A stretch of 37,737 nucleotides of DNA. Source: Hymenobacter sp. GTDB taxonomy: Bacteria > Bacteroidota > Bacteroidia > Cytophagales > Hymenobacteraceae. A program made the position numbers and the translations under genes. Location: NCBI GenBank assembly GCA_028288445.1, contig JAQBNT010000129.1:1-37737 (forward strand), written 5' to 3'. Shown here piece by piece: positions 25,084 through 33,107 of the stretch (position 1 is its first letter; each line of letters opens with the position of its first letter). The notes beneath the pieces were generated by a model, which saw only the letters and a list, made by a program, of their open reading frames with translations, was not told the DNA's origin and made no database searches.

Positions 25084-26694
25084 ATGAAAAAACGGATATA
25101 TTGGCTTAGCCTGGCCCTCGTAGCAGGGCAGGCCGGCCACGCCTTTGCCCAGGATGCCAGCGATGCCCTGCGCTATTCCCGCCTGCAATTCGGGGGCACG
25201 GCCCGTACCCAGGCCATTGGAGGAGCCAATGTGGCCTTGGGGGCCGACTTTGGCAACCTCACCAGCAACCCTGCCGGGCTGGGCCTGTTTCAGAAATCCG
25301 AGGTGCACCTGACGCCCGGCATTGGCATTGGCCAGAGCGACAGCCACGTTGACGGCAGCGCGGGCGCGGCCCAGAACGACACCAAGAACAGCTTCCACAT
25401 AGGCAGTGCCGGCGCAGTATTTGCCAGCCGCCGGCCCGATGATGACCAGACCACCAACTGGCGGGGCGGGGCCTTTGCGCTGGGCTTCACCCGGCTGGCC
25501 GACTTCAACACGGCCTTGGGCTACAGCAATACCCTCAACACCCGCGTGGCGGGCAACTACACCCTGACTGGCGATGACCAGTCGTACCTGGCTTCGCTGC
25601 GCCGCACGGTAGGCTACAACGGCTACACCCAGGCCAGCGTCGACCGGCTGCGGGCGCAGGGGCAGTCCGGCAACTATTCCTCCCTTAATGGGCTGGCTTA
25701 TGGGGCCTACCTGACCACCATTGCCAAAGACCGCAGCGGCAACGACATCGGCGTGGCCTCTACTACCCGCAAGGGGCCAATCGGGCAGGCGGAAAGCGTG
25801 ATTTCGAAGGGCTCGGTTTCGCAGTTTGACCTGGGCTACGGGGCCAATTACCGCAACCGGCTTTACCTGGGCATCGGCGTGGGCATTGTGAGCTCGAACT
25901 TTACCCAGACCCGCAACTACACCGAAACCGAAACCGATGCCACCACCCACCTCAGCGACTATACGCTGCACGATGAACTGAAAACCAATGGCACCGGCCT
26001 CAACGCCCGCATCGGAGCCATTTACCGGGCCACGGATGCGCTGCGCATCGGCGCGTCTATCCAAACGCCCACGTTCATGCGCATGACCGACACCTATAAT
26101 GCGGCCTTCACTACCACGTTCACGGCGCAGGGGAACGATGTGGTAGCGGCCTCGCTGCCCACGGGCCCGGTGGGCGTGAAGGTGCTCGACCAGGAATTTC
26201 CGCTCTATGCGTACACCATCACCACACCATTCCGGGCCAATGGCGGCGTGGCGTACACCATCGGCAAGCACGGCTTTGTGACGGGCGATGTGGAGTACGT
26301 GGGCTACGGCCAGGCCCGCCTGCACAACGATGCGCAGGACAGCAACGGCGACGACTATGCTTTCACTGCCGAAAACAGCGACATCCGCGCCAGCTACCGC
26401 AACACCGTCAACCTGCGTTTTGGGGCCGAGGGCCGCTTCGACATTTTCCGGGTGCGGGCCGGCTATGCCCGCTACGGCGACCCGTACAAAATCGACAACA
26501 GCAACGAGCGCGCCCAGAACTTTTACACCTTGGGGGCCGGCTTGCGGCAGGGCAATTTCTTCCTGGACCTGGCCGGCGTGTACACGTCCTACAACCAATA
26601 TCACACGCCCTACAGCCTGGACGGCGACGAGCCGCTGGTGAAGGTGGACAACTCCCGCTTCACCACCAGCGTCACGGCCGGCATCACGTTCTAG
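25084..26694 (+). CDS. FadL/OMPP1-type outer-membrane transport protein
   Basis: 536 residues with a signal peptide (MKKRIYWLSLALVAGQAG ... AFAQ). The N-terminal FGGTARTQAIGGANVALGAD and NLTSNPAGLGLFQ are typical of the FadL/OMPP1 family and related PorV-like barrels: a small hatch segment followed by the first strand. The remainder alternates amphipathic strands and Asp/Asn-rich loops and ends in FTTSVTAGITF, with a terminal Phe as expected for BAM recognition. The family carries hydrophobic molecules across the outer membrane; the substrate is unknown. A strong terminator follows. Confidence 0.87.
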   Translation: MKKRIYWLSLALVAGQAGHAFAQDASDALRYSRLQFGGTARTQAIGGANVALGADFGNLTSNPAGLGLFQKSEVHLTPGIGIGQSDSHVDGSAGAAQNDTKNSFHIGSAGAVFASRRPDDDQTTNWRGGAFALGFTRLADFNTALGYSNTLNTRVAGNYTLTGDDQSYLASLRRTVGYNGYTQASVDRLRAQGQSGNYSSLNGLAYGAYLTTIAKDRSGNDIGVASTTRKGPIGQAESVISKGSVSQFDLGYGANYRNRLYLGIGVGIVSSNFTQTRNYTETETDATTHLSDYTLHDELKTNGTGLNARIGAIYRATDALRIGASIQTPTFMRMTDTYNAAFTTTFTAQGNDVVAASLPTGPVGVKVLDQEFPLYAYTITTPFRANGGVAYTIGKHGFVTGDVEYVGYGQARLHNDAQDSNGDDYAFTAENSDIRASYRNTVNLRFGAEGRFDIFRVRAGYARYGDPYKIDNSNERAQNFYTLGAGLRQGNFFLDLAGVYTSYNQYHTPYSLDGDEPLVKVDNSRFTTSVTAGITF

Positions 26695-26714
26695 TCAGGA
26701 ATGCAAACAATACC

Positions 26715-26749
26715 AAAAAGGGCTGCTCCATACCGGAGCAGCCCTTTTT
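26715..26749. terminator. Bidirectional terminator between the FadL-like gene and a lipoprotein gene
   Basis: Perfect 15-bp stem AAAAAGGGCTGCTCC / GGAGCAGCCCTTTTT with a 5-nt loop, between convergent genes. Confidence 0.92.
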
Positions 26750-26768
26750 GTTAGCCCGCTACCTCGCA

Positions 26769-27788
26769 CTATTTCTGCACCCGGACCACGCAGGTCAGCA
26801 CCGGGGCCGAGCCCAGCACGAGGTCGGAAACCAGCAGCAGGCCGTAGCGCTCGGTGGTGCCTTCGGTGATTTTGAAGGCCAGCACCTGGCCTTTGGCCAG
26901 CGCGCCCGTGTAGAAAGGATTGGTGCCGAAGGCGTTGTTGTTGTTGTAGCCCGCCGGAAAATCAGCCGCCGCGGCTTCGGCAAACTGCGCGCTGGTGAGC
27001 GTGGTGGCGTGCAGGCCGGTGGCGTGGCGGGCGGTCCACACGGCGGGCAGCTGGCAGATGTTCGTATCGGTATTGGCGGGCGCTACCAGGCCCACGGTGG
27101 TGCCTGTGCCGCCGGCCACGCAAATCAGGTCCACCAGGTTTTGGTTGGCTTCTACGGTGCGCTCTTGGTTGAGCACCGCGTATTTGGGCAGCAGCAGGCC
27201 GTATTGCAGGTTGAGGAATACGCGGCTGCGGTCGCGCACGCCCCGGGCCACCACGGCCTGGCGCGGCACCGGCCGCAGCACCGCCGTGAAGCTGTGCAGG
27301 ACGGCGGCCGAATCGGGCTTGCGGGCCGTGAGACGGTAGGCGCGGCTGGCCGTGGCCCCGGTCACGTCGGTGGCCGTGTATTGCCACAGCTCGGTGCCAG
27401 ACGTGGCGCGGGCCGCAAACTGATTCACAAAAAGCGTTTCGCTGATGTCGTGGCCCCGGCTGCTGCCCAACTGGGGCTCAATCAGCGAGTCGAGGTAGAT
27501 AATTTCCTTTTTATCGGGCGCGTTAGCGGGGTCGAAGGAAGCTAGGGGAGCCGGGTAGATGATGGGCCTGATGCCGGGGTCGTAGGTGACTTTGATGGTC
27601 AGGCGCTTGAGCTTGTTGTCGTTGCCCACGGCGTACACGCGGGTGGTGAGGGTGTCGTTCGGGTTCACCGTCTTGCTGCCCGAGGTCAGCGTAGAGATAC
27701 CGACGAAATCGAGCTGAACCGGCCGGGCGGTTTTGGAACAGGCGGCCAGCAGCACGGGCAGGCAAAGCAACAGGAGGCGAAAACGCAT
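26769..27788 (-). CDS. Uncharacterised lipoprotein
   Basis: 339 residues starting MRFRLLLLCLPVLLAAC: a lipobox with Cys17. The mature protein has a beta-sandwich-like beginning (VQLDFVGISTLTSGSKTVNPNDTLTTRVYAVG) of the kind seen in Bacteroidota lipoproteins. After about residue 200 comes a second part with VDLICVAGGTGTTVGLVAPAN and a final KGQVLAFKITEG. I did not recognise a family. The ATG is preceded by a consensus -7 box only 4 nt away, which supports this start and suggests a leaderless mRNA. Confidence 0.8.
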   Translation of the reverse strand: MRFRLLLLCLPVLLAACSKTARPVQLDFVGISTLTSGSKTVNPNDTLTTRVYAVGNDNKLKRLTIKVTYDPGIRPIIYPAPLASFDPANAPDKKEIIYLDSLIEPQLGSSRGHDISETLFVNQFAARATSGTELWQYTATDVTGATASRAYRLTARKPDSAAVLHSFTAVLRPVPRQAVVARGVRDRSRVFLNLQYGLLLPKYAVLNQERTVEANQNLVDLICVAGGTGTTVGLVAPANTDTNICQLPAVWTARHATGLHATTLTSAQFAEAAAADFPAGYNNNNAFGTNPFYTGALAKGQVLAFKITEGTTERYGLLLVSDLVLGSAPVLTCVVRVQK

Positions 27789-27792
27789 AATG

Positions 27793-27800
27793 CAAAGGTA
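27793..27800 (-). promoter_or_regulatory. Putative -7 box of the lipoprotein gene promoter
   Basis: TACCTTTG on the minus strand, full match to TAnnTTTG, ending 4 nt before the ATG. A TTG lies 17 bp further upstream (27820-27818). Confidence 0.5.
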
Positions 27801-27890
27801 ACGGGGGCCACGGCCTGCAACCTTGCTGCCGGCTCCTGTTACCTTTAACGTTCCGTTGCCGACCTTATTTCGATTTTGTTCTTATTCCTT

Positions 27891-30125
27891 ATGCGTTTAC
27901 GCTTTTTTGCGCTGGCGGCCCTGCTGGCCGCCAATGGCCCGGCCCTGGTGCCCGGCCTCACTCCCACCCTCGTTCACGCGCAGCAGAAGCTGCCCCTCAC
28001 GCTGGAAGACATCTGGGCCAAGCCCACGTTCCGCTCGGCCTCGGTGCCGGGCTTCAACTGGATGAACGACGGCCGCTACTACTCGGCCCTGGAAAACGGC
28101 AGCTTGGTGCAGTACGAGGTGACCACCGGCAAAGCCGTGCAAACCCTGGTGCCCACCGCCGAATTGCAACTGGCCGGTGCGCCGCTAAACGTGGACGGCT
28201 ACTCCTTCAACGCCAACGAGCAGAAAATCCTGTTCACGACGGGCACCGAGCCCATTTACCGGCGCAGCGCCCGCGCCAGCTACTATGTGTTCGACCGGGG
28301 CACCAAGAAGCTGACGCCGCTGAGCGCCGGCGGCAAGCAGGGCTACGCCACCTTCTCGCCCGATGGCCAGCGCGTGGCCTTCACCCGCGACAACAACGTG
28401 TATGTGACCGACCTGGGCACGATGCAGGAAACCGCCGTGACGACGAACGGCGTGAAAAACAACCTCATCAACGGCTCGGCCGATTGGGTGTACGAGGAGG
28501 AGTTTGGCTTCGCGCAGGGCTTTTTCTGGTCGCCGGACAGCAAGCAGATTGCCTTTTACACCTTCGACGAAAGCCAGGTGCCGGAGTACGACATGCAGGA
28601 ATGGGGCGGGCTTTACCCCAAGGAATACCGCTTCAAATACCCCAAGGCCGGCGAGAAAAACTCCGTTGTGGGCGTGAGCAGCTACGACGTGGCCAGCGCC
28701 AAAACCACCAAGATGGACGTGGGCCCGGTGACTGACCAGTACATCCCGCGCCTGCAGTGGACGCGCGTGCCCAACACGCTCAGCATCCAGCGCCTGAACC
28801 GCTTGCAGAACAAGCTCGAAATCCTGCACGGCGATGCCAGCACCGGCAAAACCAAGGTGGTGCTCACGGATACCAACCCCGCCTACGTTGAAATAAACGA
28901 CGATTTGAACTACCTCGAAGGCGGCAAGCAGTTCCTGTTCACCAGCGAGAAGGACGGCTACCAGCACCTCTACCTGCACGACATGGACGGCAAGCCGGTG
29001 CGCCAGCTCACGAAGGGCAATTGGGAGATTTCGGCCATCAACGGCTTCGATGCCAAGACCGGCAACGTGTACTACACCAGCACCGAAGGCTCGGCGTTGC
29101 AGCGTCACCTCTACCGCATCAACCTGAAGGGCGGCGACAAAAAGCGCATCAGCGAAGCCGGCAACGGCACCGATGTGGTGAACATGAGCCCCGACACCAA
29201 GTATTTCCTCAACGTGCATTCCTCGGCCGGCGTGCCCACGGTGACCAGCCTGCGCGAGGGCAGCACCGGCAAGCTGGTGAAAACCCTGGAAGACAACGCC
29301 AAGCTCAAGCAAACCCTGACGCAGTACGACCTCGGCAAGCTCGAATTCCTGACCTTCAAAACCAGCGAAGGCGTGGAGCTGAACGCCTGGATGATTAAGC
29401 CCAGCAACTTCGACCCCGCCAAGAAATACCCCGTGCTGATGCACGTATACGGCGGTCCCAGCTTCGGCACCAGCAGCACCCAGACGGTGCTCGACAACGC
29501 CGGCGGCGGCACCGCCTTCACCAACTACCTCTGGCACCAGATGCTGGCCGAGAAGGGCTACATCGTGGTTTCGGTGGAAAACCGGGGCACTTCGGGCCGG
29601 GGCTCGGCCTTCCGCAAGGCCACGTATGCCAACCTGGGCAAGCTCGAAACCATTGACCAGGGCGAGGGCGCGAAATACCTCGCCACCCTGCCCTACGTGG
29701 ACAAGTCGCGCATCGGCATCTGGGGCTGGAGCTACGGCGGCTATATGACCTCGCTGGCCATGACCAAAAACGCCGACCTCTTCAAGATGGGCATCGCCGT
29801 GGCCCCGGTCACGAACTGGCGCTACTACGATACCGTGTACACGGAGCGCTACCTCAAAACGCCCCAGGAAAACCCGGGCGGCTACGACGACAACTCGCCC
29901 GTGCAATTCGCCCAGAACCTGCGCGGCAAGTTCCTGCTCGTGCACGGCACCGGCGACGACAACGTGCATTTCCAGAACTCCATCGCCTTCGTCGATGCCC
30001 TCATCAAGGCCAACAAGGACTACCAGACGCTGTATTACCCCAACCGCAACCACGGCATCTCGGGCGGCAACACCCGCCTGCACCTCTACCGCCAAATGAC
30101 GAATTTCGTGCTGCAGAACCTGTAG
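27891..30125 (+). CDS. Dipeptidyl peptidase IV-type S9 serine peptidase
   Basis: 744 residues with an N-terminal signal peptide (MRLRFFALAALLAANG...VHAQ), so probably periplasmic. The N-terminal propeller (about 40-490) includes the double-Glu motif VYEEEFGF, which in DPP IV binds the substrate amino terminus. The alpha/beta-hydrolase domain has Ser614 (GWSYGG), Asp689 (HGTGDDNVHF) and His721 (NRNHGIS), the full triad. DPP IV releases X-Pro dipeptides, and Bacteroidota use such enzymes in peptide nutrition. The frame is open from a TTG at 27876, but the ATG at 27891 begins the signal peptide and is preferred. Confidence 0.94.
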   Translation: MRLRFFALAALLAANGPALVPGLTPTLVHAQQKLPLTLEDIWAKPTFRSASVPGFNWMNDGRYYSALENGSLVQYEVTTGKAVQTLVPTAELQLAGAPLNVDGYSFNANEQKILFTTGTEPIYRRSARASYYVFDRGTKKLTPLSAGGKQGYATFSPDGQRVAFTRDNNVYVTDLGTMQETAVTTNGVKNNLINGSADWVYEEEFGFAQGFFWSPDSKQIAFYTFDESQVPEYDMQEWGGLYPKEYRFKYPKAGEKNSVVGVSSYDVASAKTTKMDVGPVTDQYIPRLQWTRVPNTLSIQRLNRLQNKLEILHGDASTGKTKVVLTDTNPAYVEINDDLNYLEGGKQFLFTSEKDGYQHLYLHDMDGKPVRQLTKGNWEISAINGFDAKTGNVYYTSTEGSALQRHLYRINLKGGDKKRISEAGNGTDVVNMSPDTKYFLNVHSSAGVPTVTSLREGSTGKLVKTLEDNAKLKQTLTQYDLGKLEFLTFKTSEGVELNAWMIKPSNFDPAKKYPVLMHVYGGPSFGTSSTQTVLDNAGGGTAFTNYLWHQMLAEKGYIVVSVENRGTSGRGSAFRKATYANLGKLETIDQGEGAKYLATLPYVDKSRIGIWGWSYGGYMTSLAMTKNADLFKMGIAVAPVTNWRYYDTVYTERYLKTPQENPGGYDDNSPVQFAQNLRGKFLLVHGTGDDNVHFQNSIAFVDALIKANKDYQTLYYPNRNHGISGGNTRLHLYRQMTNFVLQNL

Positions 30126-30191
30126 GGCCGTTTGGCCGGCATTTCCACCTTTTTATAAATAAAGTGCAACCGTAACTCAAAAAAATGCTTT

Positions 30192-30359
30192 GGATGAGTG
30201 TACGGGAGCTGTGGAGGAGTGTACGGGAGCTGTGGACGAGCCTACCAGCGCCGAGGATGGGTGTACCAGAGCTGTGGAGGAGTGAACGGGAGCTGTGGCA
30301 GACGCTACGGGAGCCGAGGGGAATGCTACGGGAGCAGCTGCCGCCGGTACGGGCCTGAC
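30192..30359. repeat. Degenerate 21-bp tandem repeat, about eight units
   Basis: Consecutive 21-bp units at 30192, 30213, 30234, 30255, 30276, 30297, 30318 and 30339. Consensus is GGAnGAGTGTACGGGAGCTG plus T; the first two and the fourth and fifth are closest. The length is a multiple of three, and frames on both strands stay open (GVYGSCG on plus, APVHSST on minus). No start signal or conserved gene supports translation. It lies in the 411-bp gap between the S9 peptidase and prmC. Confidence 0.85.
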
Positions 30360-30399
30360 GGCCAGGCTCACCAGCTTCGCGGTATTGCCTTATCGCCCA

Positions 30400-30504
30400 C
30401 CTGTCATCCTGAGCAAAGCGAAGGACCTTATCACGTTAGAATAATTGCACCAGTGCAAGTCGTTCCAACGGGGTAAGGTCCTTCGCTTTGCTCAGGATGA
30501 CAGG
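30400..30504. repeat. Long intergenic inverted repeat IR3
   Basis: Perfect 31-bp arms at 30400-30430 and 30474-30504, starting CCTGTCATCCTGAGCAAAGC, with a 43-bp centre. It follows the 21-bp repeat and lies just past the 3' end of prmC. Confidence 0.92.
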
Positions 30505-30536
30505 CGGTTTCTACCGCCGCGTGACCGGCGGTTAGC

Positions 30537-31394
30537 TTACCGGCGGGTGCCGCGCACCACCCGCGCCTTCCCGAACATATCGGGCAGCACGCGCACGTCC
30601 TCAAAGTCCTCCGGCGTGAGCAGGACGGCGGTTTCGGCTCCCAGGGCTTCGTTTATTTCCAGGTAAATGCTTCCGCCGGCGCGCAGCAGCAGCCGGCCTA
30701 CTTCGGCCAGCCGGCGGTAGAACAGCAGCGGGTCGGCATCGGGCACGAACAGCGCGGTGGCGGGCTCCCAGGCCAGCACATTGTCGCGCATTTCGGGCCG
30801 CTCGCTTTCGCGCACGTAAGGCGGATTGCTCACCAGAATATCCAGCGAGCCGGGGGCGATTTCCGTGGGTAATCCCTTTAGAATATCTACCTGCTCAAAC
30901 GCCACCTGGGGCGCAAAGCGGGCCCCATTGCGCCGGGCCACGGCCAGGGCTTCGGCTGAAATATCCACGGCCAGCACCTTGGCAGCGGGCAGCAGGCGGG
31001 CCAGCGCCAGGGCCAGGCAACCCGAGCCCGTGCCCACATCGAGCACGCGCAGGCCCGGCCGGGACGCTTGCTCCTGCTTGATGAGCTGCACTAATTCTTC
31101 GGTTTCGGGGCGTGGGATGAGGGTGGCGGGCGTCACTTCCAGCTCCATGTCGGCGAAGTAGGCGGTGCCCAGCACGTACTGCACCGGCTCGTGGGCCAGC
31201 AGGCGCGTTAGTAGCGGTTCCAGGGCGGCTTCGGCACCGGGCGCAACGGGTTGCTGGGCTTCCGTCATGCGCTTCAGGGCATCCATTTGCAGCAGGTGCT
31301 CCGCCACCAAAGCGGCAATGGCCTGGGCTTCGGGCGGGGGGTAGATGGCTTGCAGCGCCGTGGCAATGGAGGCGGTAAATTGGCGGACGTTCAT
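30537..31394 (-). CDS. prmC: Release factor glutamine methyltransferase
   Basis: Methylates the Gln of the GGQ motif in peptide release factors, using S-adenosylmethionine. 285 residues. The family's PVQYVLG near 70-75, the SAM-binding LDVGTGSGCLAL (118-129) and the catalytic NPPY (190-193) are all present; NPPY is typical of Gln/Asn N-methyltransferases. The longer open frame to 31508 overlaps ribD on the other strand. The ATG at 31394, 5 nt after a consensus -7 box, is the proper start. Confidence 0.95.
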   Translation of the reverse strand: MNVRQFTASIATALQAIYPPPEAQAIAALVAEHLLQMDALKRMTEAQQPVAPGAEAALEPLLTRLLAHEPVQYVLGTAYFADMELEVTPATLIPRPETEELVQLIKQEQASRPGLRVLDVGTGSGCLALALARLLPAAKVLAVDISAEALAVARRNGARFAPQVAFEQVDILKGLPTEIAPGSLDILVSNPPYVRESERPEMRDNVLAWEPATALFVPDADPLLFYRRLAEVGRLLLRAGGSIYLEINEALGAETAVLLTPEDFEDVRVLPDMFGKARVVRGTRR

Positions 31395-31399
31395 TGCCC

Positions 31400-31407
31400 C
31401 AAAGGTA
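31400..31407 (-). promoter_or_regulatory. Putative -7 box of the prmC promoter
   Basis: TACCTTTG on the minus strand, full match to TAnnTTTG, ending 5 nt before the prmC ATG. It lies in the 55-bp region between divergent prmC and ribD. Confidence 0.5.
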
Positions 31408-31436
31408 GCGCCGCGCCCCAGCGGCGGCCCGGCGCT

Positions 31437-31444
31437 TACCTTCG
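31437..31444 (+). promoter_or_regulatory. Putative -7 box of the ribD promoter
   Basis: TACCTTCG, one mismatch to TAnnTTTG, ending 5 nt before the ribD ATG. Confidence 0.4.
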
Positions 31445-31449
31445 CGCCC

Positions 31450-32484
31450 ATGGAAAACGATGATGCCCTGTTCATGCGCCGCGCCCTCGATTTGGCGCTG
31501 CTCGGCACCGGCTACGCCCGGCCCAACCCCCTGGTCGGCTGCGTTGTGACGCACGAAGGCCGCATCATCGGCGAAGGCTGGCACAAGCAATACGGTGGCC
31601 CCCACGCCGAAGTAAATGCCCTGGCTTCGGTAGAAGACCAGGAGCTGCTGAAAAAAAGCCGCGTTTACGTCACGCTGGAGCCCTGTGCCCACCACGGCAA
31701 AACCCCGCCCTGCGCCGATTTGCTCATTGCCAAAGGCGTGCCCGAGGTGGTGATTTGCAACGAGGACCCCTTCCCGCTGGTGGCCGGGCGCGGCATCGAG
31801 AAGCTGCGCGCCGCCGGCGTGCACGTCGAAACCGGCCTGCTGGCCGAGGAAGGCCGCTGGCTGAACCGGCGCTTCTTCACCTTTCACGAGAAAAAACGCC
31901 CCTATCTGGTGCTGAAATGGGCCGAAACGGCCGACGGCTTCCTGGCCGGGCGCTACTTCCAGCCGGTCCAGATTAGCTGCCCGCAGGCGGGCCTGCTCAC
32001 CCACAAGTGGCGCACCGAGGAGCAGGGCATCCTGGTGGGCACGCGCACGGCCCTGCACGACAACCCCCGCCTGAGCGCCCGCGACTGGCCCGGGGCCCAG
32101 CCCACGCGCCTCGTCATCGACAAAAACCTGAGCCTGCCGCCCACCCATAACTTGCTCGACGGCTCGCAGCCCACCCTCATCTACACCTACCGCCAGCCCT
32201 ACCACAAGGCCAACCTCGACCTCGTGCACCTCTCCGAAGCCGACGACCTCATGCCCCAGGTAATGGCCGACCTCTACCAGCGCCAGATACAATCGGTGCT
32301 CGTCGAAGGCGGCCCCACGGTGCTGAACGCGCTGATAAACGCCGGCATGTGGGACGAAATCCGGGTCTTCCGCTCGCCCATGAAGCTGGGCCAGGGCATC
32401 GCGGCCCCGCGCCTGGGCCACGCCGGCCTGCACGAACGCACGAACGTTGGCGTCGATGAGTTGTTCTGGTACGTGAATCAGTAG
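31450..32484 (+). CDS. ribD: Bifunctional riboflavin deaminase/reductase RibD
   Basis: Carries out the deamination and reduction steps of riboflavin synthesis (diaminohydroxyphosphoribosylaminopyrimidine deaminase and 5-amino-6-(5-phosphoribosylamino)uracil reductase). 344 residues. The deaminase domain holds the zinc site His52-Ala-Glu54, with Cys79 and Cys88 in PCAHHGKTPPC. The reductase domain follows from about 145 (LKWAETADGF, GTRTALHDNPRLSAR, VEGGPTVLNALI). The open frame begins at 31345, but MENDDALFMRRALDLA is the family start. Other riboflavin genes are not in the window. Confidence 0.96.
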   Translation: MENDDALFMRRALDLALLGTGYARPNPLVGCVVTHEGRIIGEGWHKQYGGPHAEVNALASVEDQELLKKSRVYVTLEPCAHHGKTPPCADLLIAKGVPEVVICNEDPFPLVAGRGIEKLRAAGVHVETGLLAEEGRWLNRRFFTFHEKKRPYLVLKWAETADGFLAGRYFQPVQISCPQAGLLTHKWRTEEQGILVGTRTALHDNPRLSARDWPGAQPTRLVIDKNLSLPPTHNLLDGSQPTLIYTYRQPYHKANLDLVHLSEADDLMPQVMADLYQRQIQSVLVEGGPTVLNALINAGMWDEIRVFRSPMKLGQGIAAPRLGHAGLHERTNVGVDELFWYVNQ

Positions 32485-32558
32485 TGCGCACTGGCCGCAC
32501 AGCGGGACGTGCATGTAATGCGCAAGCGCGCCTGACTATTAACCCACCATTCCCATCT

Positions 32559-32581
32559 CGCGGACTGAAAGCCCGCGCTAC
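32559..32581 (-). repeat. REP-like hairpin upstream of msrC
   Basis: On the minus strand: GTAG, stem CGCGGGC, loop TTTCA, stem GTCCGCG (one wobble). It has the GTAG head like the RAYT-linked REPs but a different stem, and ends 4 bp before the msrC ATG. Confidence 0.6.
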
Positions 32582-32585
32582 CATT

Positions 32586-33068
32586 ATGGCTGAAACCCTC
32601 GCCCTCGACACCACGCTCACTAAAGCCGAGCAATACCGGCAACTGCTGCCCCAAATCGAAGCCCTCACCACCGGCGAGCCCGACCTCACGGCCAACCTCG
32701 CCAATACGGCCGCCGCGCTGCGCCAAGCATTCGGCTTTTTCTGGGTCGGTTTTTACCTCGTAAAAGGCGAAGAACTGGTCCTTGGCCCGTTCCAGGGCCC
32801 CATTGCTTGCACGCGCATCCGCCACGGCAAGGGCGTGTGCGGGGCCAGCTGGGCGCGGGCCGCAACCATCCTCGTGCCCGACGTGGAAGCCTTCCCCGGC
32901 CACATCGCCTGTAGCTCCGATTCCAAATCAGAAATCGTGGTGCCCATCCTCAAAAATGGCCAAGTCGTCGCCGTGCTCGATGTCGATAGCGACCAGCTCA
33001 ACGATTTCGACCAAGACGACCAGGCCGCGCTGGAGCAGCTGATGCAGCTAACTGCGCGCTGGTTTTAA
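32586..33068 (+). CDS. msrC: Free methionine-(R)-sulfoxide reductase (GAF domain)
   Basis: Reduces free methionine-(R)-sulfoxide in the cytoplasm. The 160-residue protein is a single GAF domain (FFWVGFYLV ... LGPFQGPIACTRI ... VLDVDSDQ). The three conserved cysteines of the fRMsr family are Cys75, Cys85 and Cys109 (in GHIACSSDSKSEIVVPI). The earlier part of the open frame (from 32484) is REP and intergenic sequence, so the ATG at 32586 is used. It lies 101 bp after ribD and 39 bp before a lipoprotein gene on the same strand, perhaps one transcript. Confidence 0.93.
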   Translation: MAETLALDTTLTKAEQYRQLLPQIEALTTGEPDLTANLANTAAALRQAFGFFWVGFYLVKGEELVLGPFQGPIACTRIRHGKGVCGASWARAATILVPDVEAFPGHIACSSDSKSEIVVPILKNGQVVAVLDVDSDQLNDFDQDDQAALEQLMQLTARWF

Positions 33069-33107
33069 GGCTGCTGCTACGCGAAACCCTTCTCCACTCC
33101 CCAAGCC

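Noticed and set aside
24949..26604. 551-codon minus-strand open frame opposite the FadL-like gene
   Set aside because: Same antisense effect; the plus-strand product has a signal peptide, family motifs and a terminal Phe.
28185..30095. 636-codon minus-strand open frame opposite the S9 peptidase
   Set aside because: Low-complexity Val/Ala/Gly/His translation typical of antisense frames in GC-rich genes; the peptidase has all catalytic motifs.
30177..30371. Small minus-strand gene made of APVHSST heptads
   Set aside because: No start-site support or conserved domain, and the plus strand is also open; reported as a DNA repeat instead.
32487..32536. Possible repeat around GTGCGCACTGGCCGCACAGC before msrC
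   Set aside because: TGCGCA occurs at both ends but the arms do not pair beyond that; no second copy in the window.
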